Positions 17,781 to 26,104 of a stretch of 34,266 bases of DNA are shown piece after piece. Origin of the DNA: Phocaeicola paurosaccharolyticus JCM 15092 (GTDB taxonomy: Bacteria > Bacteroidota > Bacteroidia > Bacteroidales > Bacteroidaceae). Where the stretch lies: positions 1 through 34,266 of the forward strand of contig NZ_BAJR01000035.1 in assembly GCF_000613805.1 (NCBI RefSeq), given 5' to 3'. Position 1 is the stretch's first letter; each line of letters starts with the position of its first letter. Under the pieces are notes generated by a model. The model made no database searches and had not been told where the DNA came from. It saw only the letters and a program-made list of their open reading frames with translations. The position numbers and the translations under genes were made by a program.

Positions 17781-18794
17781 TTAGAATCTTACCATCATCT
17801 CCACTACAAGCTTATCCTGTTCCGATTCCTTAGCAAGTGATAGCTGATCATAGAAATATTTCTCGTAGTTCAAACGAAGGTCAGCTTGGAAAGCTTTACC
17901 AAAACTTAGAGTAACGCCACCGGTTAATCTTTTTCTTGAGTAGTCGGTAATATATAGATTACCCTGATCATTTGCTATACCGTCGCTGTGGTCTCCCATT
18001 GAGTCATAACGTGCAAGGAATGATATTTTCTTGAATGGTCCTTTTTTCAGCATCATGTCGTAGTTCGCGAATGTGTCGAAAGCATGGACATCCTTAAAAC
18101 TATTATTTGCATAGGTCTTATATAGATACTCAAATTCTAGATGAAAGTTTGATATTTCATAATATGTACCAATATCGTACATATAAATACTTGTCTGGTC
18201 AGGGTGAATCTTCTGAGTACTGAGTGTTAAGTTCCACTCTTTAACTGGCATAAGTTGAAGTTTTGCAGAATAGTTAAGTGTGTTATGCCAAACCTTCTGT
18301 TTTGTAAGTCCTGATCCGTTGAAGAAACCTCCTTCAAGAATCAGAGGTAATCCTTTTTCCAGTGTATAACTTGCTGTAGCACCAACGTCACGTACATTAC
18401 CAACCTGTTTAGCGATGAATGAGCGGTTTGCAAAATATTGCTGGTGTGGAGAGCGGTGTGCATCTATTGTGAATGGAACTCTCATCTGTCCCATTGTTAT
18501 GTTCCAGTCTTTTTCTGAGAGATATCTCACATATGCATCAAGCATTTTAATAGAGCCCTCATCCGAAAGGTCTATCTCAGCCTTATATGCAATCGATGGT
18601 AGTACCTTACCGTCAAGGCTCACACGTGCATTTCTTACTTGGAATCTCTCCTCACCTGTAGTTGTCTGCAGTTCGTACTTACTTCTGATCGTTCCGTGGA
18701 TTGTAGGAAGATACTCTTTGGGTATTGTTATCTGTCCATTAGCTGTTCCTGCTAAGCATGATATAGCGAAGAGGATAAGTGCTGATTTTTTCAT
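17781..18794 (-). CDS. Outer membrane porin of the OprP/OprO (phosphate-selective) family
   Basis: The 337-residue protein has a signal peptide (cleavage near TANGQ). Repeated amphipathic strands of the PF07396 type follow (FQVRNARVSLDGKVLPSIAYK, NITMGQMRVPFTIDAHRSP, FFANRSF-like), and the C-terminus ends in the outer-membrane phenylalanine signal (MMVRF). The family forms trimeric pores, some of them selective for phosphate or polyphosphate; selectivity is not readable here. Upstream lies a 7+4+7 direct repeat resembling a Pho box. The stop abuts the uvrB stop with no base between. Confidence 0.87.
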   Translation of the reverse strand: MKKSALILFAISCLAGTANGQITIPKEYLPTIHGTIRSKYELQTTTGEERFQVRNARVSLDGKVLPSIAYKAEIDLSDEGSIKMLDAYVRYLSEKDWNITMGQMRVPFTIDAHRSPHQQYFANRSFIAKQVGNVRDVGATASYTLEKGLPLILEGGFFNGSGLTKQKVWHNTLNYSAKLQLMPVKEWNLTLSTQKIHPDQTSIYMYDIGTYYEISNFHLEFEYLYKTYANNSFKDVHAFDTFANYDMMLKKGPFKKISFLARYDSMGDHSDGIANDQGNLYITDYSRKRLTGGVTLSFGKAFQADLRLNYEKYFYDQLSLAKESEQDKLVVEMMVRF

Positions 18795-18824
18795 CTAATT
18801 GTTTTATGTATTAATTCAATGTGA

Positions 18825-18832
18825 CAAATATA
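18825..18832 (-). promoter_or_regulatory. -7 element of the porin gene, inside an inverted repeat
   Basis: On the minus strand TATATTTG matches TAnnTTTG, 31 bases before the porin ATG. It falls within the perfect inverted repeat GTGACAA-N5-TTGTCAC (18821-18839), a possible operator. Confidence 0.5.
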
Positions 18833-18864
18833 TTGTCACGAAATAAATTCATTATTTCAGAAAT

Positions 18865-18882
18865 GTTACATTACAGTTACAT
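18865..18882 (-). promoter_or_regulatory. Pho-box-like direct repeat upstream of the porin
   Basis: GTTACAT (18865-18871) and GTTACAT (18876-18882) are exact 7-bp direct repeats with a 4-base spacer, the geometry of PhoB/PhoP sites. They sit about 33 to 50 bases upstream of the -7. The regulator is inferred only. Confidence 0.4.
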
Positions 18883-18909
18883 TGAAAAAAAGTGTAATTT
18901 TCCTATAGA

Positions 18910-19539
18910 TTACAGAGAGTTATCCTCTTCATCTTCAATTATTCTTGCAGTTTCGACCTTTTCAAGTCGTGCGCGAAGTGCAGGCATAACAGATCGTCTG
19001 ATTCTTAGCTCTATGTTGCAGTCGGTATCATATGACTGAGATATTATCTGAGGTGACAGGTCCTTTACGATTTTCATGATATCATTCATGAATGGATATT
19101 CGAACATCACCTTTATATCATCATTCACGGTCTTCTCAATTATTTCACATTGAGCTATTGCCTCTGCTGCTGCCTCTTTGTATGCTACAATAAGTCCGCT
19201 GGTACCAAGTTTTATACCTCCGAAGTATCTGACTACAATGATAAGGATATTGGTAAGCTCATTAGAGTTTATCTGTCCTAGAATCGGTTTCCCGGCAGTT
19301 CCCGAAGGTTCTCCGTTATCATTTGCTCTAAAATCCTTCCTCTCGTGCCCTAACATATATGCATAACAGAGATGTCGGGCATCATAATACTTTTTCTGAT
19401 AAACATCTATGATCTCTTTTATCTCCTCACGAGTTGTCACAGGAAAAGCTATAGCAATGAATTTGCTTCTTTTTTCGGTATATATTGCTTGTGCACTCTC
19501 GAAAATGGTCTTATATGTATCGTCAATAATATCACTCAT
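18910..19539 (-). CDS. YigZ/IMPACT family protein
   Basis: About 209 residues from the ATG at 19539 (MSDIIDDTYKTIFES). This start overlaps the stop of the exonuclease gene as ATGA; an in-frame ATG further upstream has no family support. The N-terminal UPF0029 domain has YTEKRSKFIAIAFPV, ARHLCYAYMLG, NDNGEPSGTAGKPILGQI and VVRYFGGIKLGTSGLIVAY. A ferredoxin-like DUF1949 domain follows. YigZ-type proteins are thought to touch ribosome or translation-factor function, but the bacterial role is not settled. Confidence 0.9.
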   Translation of the reverse strand: MSDIIDDTYKTIFESAQAIYTEKRSKFIAIAFPVTTREEIKEIIDVYQKKYYDARHLCYAYMLGHERKDFRANDNGEPSGTAGKPILGQINSNELTNILIIVVRYFGGIKLGTSGLIVAYKEAAAEAIAQCEIIEKTVNDDIKVMFEYPFMNDIMKIVKDLSPQIISQSYDTDCNIELRIRRSVMPALRARLEKVETARIIEDEEDNSL

Positions 19540-20024
19540 AGAATATGCTTTGCAATATATGCGCATGCCTGTGCGTCGGCAAGAGCGTTATGGTGGTCAA
19601 AATCTCTGAAGCCGAGGAAGTCGGCAACGGTATTCAACTTATGATTGGGAAGTTCTTTAATCTTTCTTGAAGCCTGATATGTACAATAGAACTTATATTC
19701 TGGATAATCCATGCAATATGTCTTGAAGAGTGCCTTCAAGCAGCTCTCATCGAAAGCTTTATTGTGGGCTACCAGTGGCAAGCCCTCTACTTTCGGAGCA
19801 ATCTCTTTCCATACCTCTGAGAATACAGGAGAGTCCACGGTATCCTGCTGTGTTATGCCATGTACTTTTATATTCCAATAGAGGTAATAGTCAGGTTCCG
19901 GATGTATCAGGCTGTAATATTCATCTACCACCTCTCCACCACGTACAATGACCACTCCAATGCTACATGCACTTGTGCGTTCATTGTTAGCCGTCTCGAA
20001 ATCTATTGCTGCAAAATTGTCCAT
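19536..20024 (-). CDS. DEDDh 3'-5' exonuclease (DnaQ/RNase T-like)
   Basis: 162 residues from the ATG at 20024 (MDNFAAIDFETANN), two bases after the stop of the transporter gene. The exonuclease motifs are FAAIDFET (Exo I, Asp and Glu), VAHNKAFDESCL (Exo II) and HHNALADAQACA (Exo III with the DEDDh His). It should remove nucleotides from 3' ends of DNA or RNA; whether it proofreads or trims RNA cannot be told. It is coupled to the YigZ gene by a 4-base overlap. Confidence 0.9.
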   Translation of the reverse strand: MDNFAAIDFETANNERTSACSIGVVIVRGGEVVDEYYSLIHPEPDYYLYWNIKVHGITQQDTVDSPVFSEVWKEIAPKVEGLPLVAHNKAFDESCLKALFKTYCMDYPEYKFYCTYQASRKIKELPNHKLNTVADFLGFRDFDHHNALADAQACAYIAKHIL

Positions 20025-20026
20025 CT

Positions 20027-20944
20027 TTATCGTCTGTTTCTTATTAATAGAGTCTTGCAATTCTTGAATAATCTTTTCCCTGCTATTATCAAAGTCACCG
20101 CGACCAGAACAAGTATAATTCCAAGTATAATTCTTGGAGTAAGTTTCTCTCCAAATACTGTTACACCGAAGAAGAGTGCTGTTACAGGCTCCAATGCGCC
20201 AAGAATTGCCGTTGGTGTTGATCCGATATAATGTATAGCTTTAGTCATAGTGACAAGCGATATTACAGTAGGGAAAAATGCCAATGACAATACATTTATA
20301 TACATCAAAGGTGAAGGTACAGACTGGAGGTCTGTAAGGAAATTCAACCTTACTACATATATTGATAGTCCGAACAGTAGTACATAGAATGTAAGTTTTG
20401 TAATTTGCATACTCCTCAAAGACGACTTGTTCACTCCTACTATGTAAATAGCGTATGATAGCGAAGATAGAATAACAAAGGTCACTCCCACCCAGCTGAG
20501 ATAATTACCGTTAGGCCCGTGACATAACATTGATATACCGGTAAAAGCCATTGCTATAGATAGCCAGGTGACAAAAGAGACCCTCTCCTTGAAAAATGTT
20601 GCCATGATAATAGCTACAAGAACCGGATATACAAAAAGAATTGTTGATGCAATACCTGCATCCATATAATTGTAGCTCAGGAACAAAAAGAGTGAAGAGA
20701 ACGAAAATAATAGTCCCATCACAATCAGTTGGAAGAACTCCTTTCTGGTTATTGCAAAGGACTGTTTCTGCATCTTCATCATTATTGCCAGCATTATAAC
20801 TGCGAGAGAGTATCGGTAAAAAAGGACCGAATCTGCTCCCATTCCTCTGCTATAGAGTGGAAGAGTAAAAAGCGGGTTCATGCCATAGCTTGCTGCAGCA
20901 ATAGCGCCTAGTGTAAAACCTTTTGTTCTGTCAGATATTATCAT
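20027..20944 (-). CDS. EamA/DMT-superfamily transporter
   Basis: The 305-residue protein has about ten hydrophobic helices arranged as two EamA repeats. Marks include AAASYGMNPLFTLPLY near the start, DAGIASTILFVYPVLVAIIMATFFKE in the first repeat and GSTPTAILGALEPVTALFFGV in the second. It should export or exchange a small metabolite at the inner membrane; the substrate is unknown. It is the first gene of a three-gene unit with the exonuclease and YigZ genes. Confidence 0.9.
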   Translation of the reverse strand: MIISDRTKGFTLGAIAAASYGMNPLFTLPLYSRGMGADSVLFYRYSLAVIMLAIMMKMQKQSFAITRKEFFQLIVMGLLFSFSSLFLFLSYNYMDAGIASTILFVYPVLVAIIMATFFKERVSFVTWLSIAMAFTGISMLCHGPNGNYLSWVGVTFVILSSLSYAIYIVGVNKSSLRSMQITKLTFYVLLFGLSIYVVRLNFLTDLQSVPSPLMYINVLSLAFFPTVISLVTMTKAIHYIGSTPTAILGALEPVTALFFGVTVFGEKLTPRIILGIILVLVAVTLIIAGKRLFKNCKTLLIRNRR

Positions 20945-21040
20945 GTTGCGAAATTACAAAATAATTGTAGATATCTATAATTGAAAGGTTATTAGCTTTA
21001 ATTTAGTTATAAAAATAGATGATGCAAAAATCACAAATAT

Positions 21041-21071
21041 TTTGATATTAAAAATAAATCTCATACTTTCG
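21041..21071 (+). promoter_or_regulatory. Predicted uxaC promoter
   Basis: TTTG (21041-21044), a 19-base spacer and TACTTTCG (21064-21071, one mismatch to TAnnTTTG) form a -33/-7 pair 60 bases before the uxaC ATG. Confidence 0.6.
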
Positions 21072-21130
21072 TGTTCGATAACGACGTATTCTATTCATTG
21101 ATTATAATAACATCAAATTAATATCCGCTT

Positions 21131-22537
21131 ATGAAAAACTTTATGGATGATAATTTCCTTTTGCAGAGTGAGACTGCACAGAAACTTTATCATGAACATG
21201 CAAAGAAGATGCCTATCATAGACTATCACTGTCATCTTATTCCTAAAATGGTTGCCGACGATCATCAGTTTAAATCTCTAACAGAAATTTGGCTTGGAGG
21301 TGATCATTATAAATGGCGTGCTATGCGCTCTAACGGTATTTCTGAGAATTATATCACAGGTAAGGATACTACAGACTGGGAGAAATTTGAAAAATGGGCA
21401 GAGACTGTTCCATATACATTCCGTAATCCGCTATATCACTGGACACATCTTGAACTTAAGACAGCTTTTGGAATCGATAAAATACTTAATCCTAAGACAG
21501 CTCGTGAGATTTTTGATGAGTGCAACGAGAAACTCTCTAAACCAGAGTATAGTGCACGTGGAATGATGAGAAGATACAATGTTGAAGCTGTATGTACAAC
21601 AGACGATCCTATCGATTCACTTGAGTATCATATCAAGACACGTGAGAGCGGTTTTGAAGTTAAGATGCTTCCAACATGGCGTCCTGACAAGGCTATGGCT
21701 GTAGAGAATGCAGTTGAATATCGTTCATATATAGAGAAACTATCAGAAGTTAGTGGCGTTAACATCAGCTGTTTCAATGATATGATTGAAGCATTAAGAA
21801 AGCGTCATGAGTTCTTTGCACAGCAAGGATGTAAGCTCTCTGACCATGGTCTTGAGGAGTTTTATGCTGAAGATTATACAGATGCAGAGATCAATAGTAT
21901 ATTCAATAAAGTATATGGCGGCACAGAACTTACAAATGAAGAGGTGTTAATGTTCAAGTCGGCTATGCTTGTTGTCTTTGGTGAGATGGACTATGAGACA
22001 GGATGGACACAGCAGTTCCACTATGGAGCTATTCGCAACAACAATAGTAAGATGTTCCAACTTCTGGGTGCAGATACCGGTTTCGACTCTATTGGTGAGT
22101 TCAACACAGCTAAGTCACTCTCAAAGTTCCTCGACAGATTGAACAGCAGAGGTAAGCTAACAAAGACAATATTATATAATCTTAACCCATGTGCCAACGA
22201 AGTTATGGCTACTATGATTGGCAACTTCCAGGATGGCACAATCCCAGGAAAGATTCAGTTTGGTTCTGGATGGTGGTTCCTTGATCAGAAAGATGGTATG
22301 GAGCGTCAGATGAATGCACTCTCACTTCTAGGCCTTTTGAGCCGATTTGTTGGAATGCTTACAGACTCACGTTCTTTCCTCTCTTACCCACGTCATGAAT
22401 ATTTCCGTCGTACTCTCTGTAACCTACTTGGTCGTGACATAGAGAATGGTGAAATACCTGTATGTGAGATTGAGAGAGTTAACCAGATGGTTGAGGATAT
22501 CAGCTATAACAATGCAAAGAACTTCTTCAATTTTTAA
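21131..22537 (+). CDS. uxaC: Glucuronate (uronate) isomerase
   Basis: The 468 residues are the normal length for UxaC. The N-terminal metal-binding DYHCHL motif, the TTDDP segment (VEAVCTTDDPIDSLEYH), KMLPTWRPDKAM and the C-terminal GMLTDSRSFLSYPRHEYFRR are characteristic. It interconverts D-glucuronate and D-fructuronate, and D-galacturonate and D-tagaturonate, in the first step of hexuronate degradation. No other uronate genes flank it here, so it appears as a single-gene unit with its own promoter and strong terminator. Confidence 0.96.
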   Translation: MKNFMDDNFLLQSETAQKLYHEHAKKMPIIDYHCHLIPKMVADDHQFKSLTEIWLGGDHYKWRAMRSNGISENYITGKDTTDWEKFEKWAETVPYTFRNPLYHWTHLELKTAFGIDKILNPKTAREIFDECNEKLSKPEYSARGMMRRYNVEAVCTTDDPIDSLEYHIKTRESGFEVKMLPTWRPDKAMAVENAVEYRSYIEKLSEVSGVNISCFNDMIEALRKRHEFFAQQGCKLSDHGLEEFYAEDYTDAEINSIFNKVYGGTELTNEEVLMFKSAMLVVFGEMDYETGWTQQFHYGAIRNNNSKMFQLLGADTGFDSIGEFNTAKSLSKFLDRLNSRGKLTKTILYNLNPCANEVMATMIGNFQDGTIPGKIQFGSGWWFLDQKDGMERQMNALSLLGLLSRFVGMLTDSRSFLSYPRHEYFRRTLCNLLGRDIENGEIPVCEIERVNQMVEDISYNNAKNFFNF

Positions 22538-22557
22538 AGGATTAAATAAAGTAATGA

Positions 22558-22597
22558 AGAGTGCCTGACTGTGATTTAGTCAGGCACTCTTTTTTTA
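22558..22597 (+). terminator. Intrinsic terminator of uxaC
   Basis: AGAGTGCCTGACT pairs perfectly with AGTCAGGCACTCT around a 7-base loop and is followed by a T tract. The tract runs into the last codons of the convergent lspA-like gene. Confidence 0.92.
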
Positions 22598-23085
22598 TTT
22601 CCTCTTATATATCTTGTCAAGAGTACTATTGCTAAAAATAACTTGAAAAGTAAAAAGTATTGCTCCTAATTGTATTAATACATCATCTATGTTGAAGAAG
22701 AATGGCTCTATCCAAGGTTGCCTTATTGATATGTAGTCTGTGACATATCCGTTAATTAGCATATCAGCATGTTGCCTGTCAATCCTGTCACCAGTAGCCA
22801 TGGTGCGACAATATACAATCTTGGAATCTGATGATACATCCGTGATGATTTATATAGCATATAACAGAATAAGACGAGAAACCCCACCATAATTGCTTTT
22901 ACTAACATAGGATAGTTTGATAGCCATCCCATAATTAATCCTTTGTTCTTAATAATGTCAAATTCGAATATAAAATACTCTGTTGGACTCGAAATGAGAG
23001 CAACAAAAATTATTTTTATCACAAAGCAAGCAATGCTTACAAGAAGAGATGAAAAAATGATTACTATATAATTAACATTACGCAT
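22595..23085 (-). pseudogene. Signal peptidase II (LspA)-like protein, frameshifted at the active site
   Basis: From the ATG at 23085 the frame shows four membrane segments and the LspA-like motifs NKGLIMG and GLTGNML, then stops. One missing base within ATGCT/GAT near 22765 restores GNMLDMLINGYVTDYISI, placing an Asp at the first catalytic position and another in VTD, as in GNxxDRxxxGxVxDF. NIDDVLI matches the FNxAD region. The total is about 163 residues. LspA cleaves the signal peptide of diacylated prolipoproteins. The protein is divergent: no Asp precedes the first conserved Lys, and Met follows the catalytic Asp instead of Arg. It may be a second, specialised copy. Confidence 0.72.
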
Positions 23086-23278
23086 AGCTTTTCAAAAATA
23101 TAATAATTTGGTGAGAATATCAAACGATAAACTTAAGTTTCGTAATTTAACCACTATGATGCCTATGTATGCTTCCCCAAAACTCAGACAGATTTAAATT
23201 AGACAATAATAATTAGTCGTCCCTTAAAAAGTCATTTATAAACTGATTACCAGTAATATAATATCATAATACCTTTTG

Positions 23279-23326
23279 TAAATCTGCAAGTTTTTGTATC
23301 TTTAGAGGTATAAACTTGCAGATTTA
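23279..23326 (+). promoter_or_regulatory. Inverted repeat masking the IS5 transposase start
   Basis: TAAATCTGCAAGTTT (23279-23293) pairs perfectly with AAACTTGCAGATTTA (23312-23326). The ATG of the transposase is at 23328, directly after the stem. In a transcript from outside, the 15-bp hairpin would bury the ribosome site. Transcription starting in the loop would free it. Confidence 0.6.
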
Positions 23327-23327
23327 T

Positions 23328-24598
23328 ATGATAAATACAACTCCATCCTCTCCATCTCTGTTCTCATCTTTGGATGATTTACTGAACTGGCAGCACCCTT
23401 TGCATAAACTCTCGCACAAGATTAACTGGTCAGTGTTTGAAGAAGCATTCATTTCTCTTTACTGCCCGGATAATGGTCGTCCGGCTAAACCGATCCGTCT
23501 GATGTGCGGGTTACTGATTCTCAAACATCTGCGCAACCTCTCTGATGAGTCTGTCGTCGAACAATGGAGCGAGAATGCTTACTTTCAATATTTCTGTGGT
23601 ATGCACGAATTTGTGCCTTCTTTTCCCTGCAATTCATCCGAACTAGTCCATTTTCGCAAACGGATAGGTGAAAAAGGGATAGAGCTCATTCTCTCTGAAA
23701 GCATCCGGGTGAATGATGACAAGAGCGATGATCAGCATCATGATACTGCCTTTATCGACTCTACCGTACAAGAAAAGAATATAACTTATCCCACAGATGC
23801 AAAACTGCACAAAAAGATAGTTGGCAAAGTGCTTAAAATTGTAAAAGAGTTGAATCTGCCCACACGTCAGTCGTACACGTTTGTTTTGAAAAGGATTTAT
23901 CGGGATCAACGTTTCCGTAATCATCCCAAGAATCGGAAGAAAGCCATAAAAGCCGATAAGCGTTTACGCACAATTGCCGGGCGTCTGGTCAGAGAAGTCA
24001 AACGTAATTTAGGGGATAATAGCCGATATGATGAATTGCTATCCATCTTTGAAAAGATACTTTTACAACGTCGTAGTTCTTCCCATAAGATTTATTCCAT
24101 TCATGAACCTGATGTTCAATGCATCAGTAAAGGTAAAGAACACAAAAAATACGAATTTGGTAACAAAGTCTCCATTATACGTTCTGCCACAGGTGTCATT
24201 CTTGGTGCCAGCTCTTTCCGAAACGAATACGATGGGCATACCATTGAGAAGAGCTTGGAACAGGTGCATCGGCTGACGGGAAAAAGTATCAGGCGATTAG
24301 CAGGAGATAGAGGATATCGTGGCAGGAAAGAGATAAACGGGACACAAATACTCATACCTGATATACCAAAAGCCAAAGATACCTACTATCAACGCAAGAA
24401 GAAGCACAAGCTATTTTGCAAACGGGCAGGAATAGAACCATCCATAGGACATCTCAAGAGTGATTATGCTTAGGGCGAAACTTTTACAAAGGAGTATCAG
24501 GGGATGCTATCAATCTCATGTTAGCCGCAGCAGCATATAACTTCAAAAGAGCCATGAAGGTTCTTTGGCTACTCCTAAAAAAATCAGCGAAACACTAG
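23328..24598 (+). pseudogene. IS5-family DDE transposase, frameshifted near the C-terminus
   Basis: From the ATG at 23328 the protein has an N-terminal DUF772 domain (INWSVFEEAFISLYCPDNGR, NAYFQYFCGMHEF) and a DDE_Tnp_1 catalytic domain: Asp in TAFIDSTVQ, Asp in LAGDRGYRGR and Glu in RAGIEPSIGHLKSDY. The frame stops at 24473. One missing base between 24467 and 24468 restores RLGRNFYKGVSGDAINLM and a normal end at 24598 (423 residues). All three catalytic residues precede the break. As written, only the last 42 or so residues are lost. A TTG at 23316 is possible but lies inside the hairpin stem. Confidence 0.9.
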
Positions 24599-24671
24599 CC
24601 ATAAGAAATGTTTCGCTGAAATATACTTTTTAAGGGACGACTAATTAAATTTGCAATTGGAGGAAGAAACA

Positions 24672-24938
24672 ATGAAAAAGTCGAAGCACACAGAAAGAGA
24701 AATGGTAACAGCGATTCAGAAATTAGAAAGCGGGGTTGTTGCAGATCAGGTAGCCCTAGAGTATGGAATTTCAAGAGCTACCCTTTACAACTGGAAATCT
24801 AAGTATAGTGGTATGGAAGTGAATCAGATAAGCCGTTTGAAGGAATTAGAGGATGAGAATCGCAGACTAAAACAAATGTATGCGGATCTAGCCCTTGATA
24901 ACAAAATACTTAAAGATGTAATCGAAAAAAAACTTTAG
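24672..24938 (+). CDS. IS3-family transposase OrfA (helix-turn-helix, IS407 type)
   Basis: 88 residues from the ATG at 24672, with a strong GGAGG site at 24659-24663. A helix-turn-helix (VADQVALEYGISRATLYNWKS) is followed by a leucine-rich coiled coil (LKELEDENRRLKQMYADL). The frame ends right after an A8 run (24925-24932), the usual slippery site for programmed -1 frameshifting that makes the OrfAB transposase. In the -1 frame translation continues as EKKTLEPEVKKEITKK into OrfB. Confidence 0.9.
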   Translation: MKKSKHTEREMVTAIQKLESGVVADQVALEYGISRATLYNWKSKYSGMEVNQISRLKELEDENRRLKQMYADLALDNKILKDVIEKKL

Positions 24939-25015
24939 AGCCCGAGGTTAAAAAAGAGATTACGAAAAAAATCATCAAAGAGCATGAAGTTAGCATAGCT
25001 CGGGCGTGCCGACTG

Positions 25016-25767
25016 ATGATGATTCATCGTTCATATTTTTATTATGTCGAAAAGAAAGATGATTATGAAGTGCTCCAAGCAATTAAGGACGCATCTGAAT
25101 TCGGCGATGGTTTTTGGAAAATATTTTCAAGAATACGTCGTAGTGGCAAGTTATGGAACCACAAAAAAGTTTATCGGGTTTATAAGTCTATGTGTTACAA
25201 TAAACGGGTGAAACTAAAAAAGCGACTACCGGCAAGAGTTAAACATCCTCTTGTAGCCACTGAAAGGCCGAATGATACATGGTCTCTGGATTTTGTAAGT
25301 GACACGCTTGAAAACGGGCGTAAATTTCGAGTATTAAATATATTGGACGATTTTGATCGGTCAGCCGTGGCACAAGAAGTATCCATGTCCATGCCAAGTG
25401 AACGTGTAATTCGAATTCTTGAAAAGATTATCTGGATTAAAGGAAAACCAGATAATATCAGATGTGACAATGGACCGGAATTTATATCAAATAAATTCAG
25501 GATTGGTGCAAGGCCAACGATATTGCAATAAAATATACACAGCCGGGATGCCCGACCCAGAATAGCTTTGTAGAAAGGTTTAACGGTAGTTACAGACGAG
25601 CCATATTGGATGCATATATTTTTCGCAATATGAATGATGTGCGCGAATTAACCGAGTCCTGGATGATGGATTACAATGAAAATCGCCCACATTATTCATT
25701 GGGTGACATGTCACCCAATGAATACAGACGTGAGTATGAAAGAAAAAATGTTACTTTAGCAGTCTAA
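25016..25767 (+). pseudogene. IS3-family transposase OrfB (rve integrase core), frameshifted
   Basis: The OrfB frame is open from the A8 slippery site; the first ATG is at 25016. It has the HTH_21 region (WKIFSRIRRSGKLWNHKKVYR) and the integrase core: Asp in DTWSLDFVSD and Asp in RCDNGPEFIS. The frame fails near 25498-25500. One missing base restores DWCKANDIAIKYTQPGCPTQ and NSFVERFNGSYRRAI, which carries the catalytic Glu, and a normal end at 25767. As written, the Glu is lost and the protein would be inactive. This break is separate from the normal programmed frameshift. Confidence 0.9.
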
Positions 25768-25803
25768 TTTAATACCGTCCGAAAAAAGGGAAGCTCACAC
25801 CTA

Positions 25804-26104
25804 GTCCTGATTTCTGAAGTATATTAAAGGATTATTTATTTAATATAAAATTAATATGTTGAATAATTATTCAAATAAAAAAGTTGCAATGTTGAAGTAA
25901 AATAACTTTTCATAAATTATTTTATATTTTACATATAATGGATTATATGTAGCTTTTTATGATTATGGTAAGTAATTTATATTTATAAAATCACTTAATA
26001 AACTTTTACGAAACAGGAAGAATGTCCAAAAATTACTAAATTTTTATTATTCATTATCCTAGGATATATCATCAATTTGTCTATTTTTGTCAACAGACAC
26101 TTGA
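25804..26104. other. AT-rich intergenic stretch between the IS and the histidine kinase
   Basis: No gene is supported. The only signal seen is TATTTTTG at 26082-26089, a good TAnnTTTG -7 match 15 bases before the kinase ATG. Confidence 0.5.
26082..26089 (+). promoter_or_regulatory. -7 element of the histidine kinase gene
   Basis: TATTTTTG matches TAnnTTTG 15 bases before the ATG at 26105. It would give a very short leader to that ATG and about 30 bases to the alternative ATG at 26126. Confidence 0.4.

Larger units (their letters stand above)
23210..24647 (+). mobile_element. IS5-family element nested in the IS3 element
   Basis: The element proper is 23216-24641 (1426 bp). Perfect inverted termini GTCGTCCCTTAAAAAGT and ACTTTTTAAGGGACGAC bound it. 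Outside them is TAATTA on both sides (23210-23215 and 24642-24647); because this word is a palindrome, the true duplication could be TTA, TAA or all six bases. It encodes one DDE transposase (frameshifted). Confidence 0.9.
23162..25803 (+). mobile_element. IS3-family (IS407-like) element with nested IS5-family insertion, including CCTA target duplication
   Basis: Imperfect terminal inverted repeats lie at 23166-23204 and 25762-25799. They share TGT, GCTTCCC, a GAC block and TTAAATTAGAC, and the right repeat overlaps the orfB stop. The 4-bp direct repeat CCTA flanks both ends (23162-23165 and 25800-25803), the duplication size of the IS407 subgroup. Without the nested element it is about 1.2 kb, normal for IS3. 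The outer element carries orfA and orfB. The inner element sits between the left repeat and orfA. Confidence 0.9.

Noticed and set aside
18821..18839. GTGACAA-N5-TTGTCAC as a transcription terminator of the YigZ operon
   Set aside because: It has no T tract and lies at the porin promoter; an operator reading fits better.
24925..24938. Apparent frameshift between IS3 orfA and orfB at the A8 run
   Set aside because: This is the normal programmed -1 slippage site of IS3-family elements, not a defect. The true defect is downstream near 25498.
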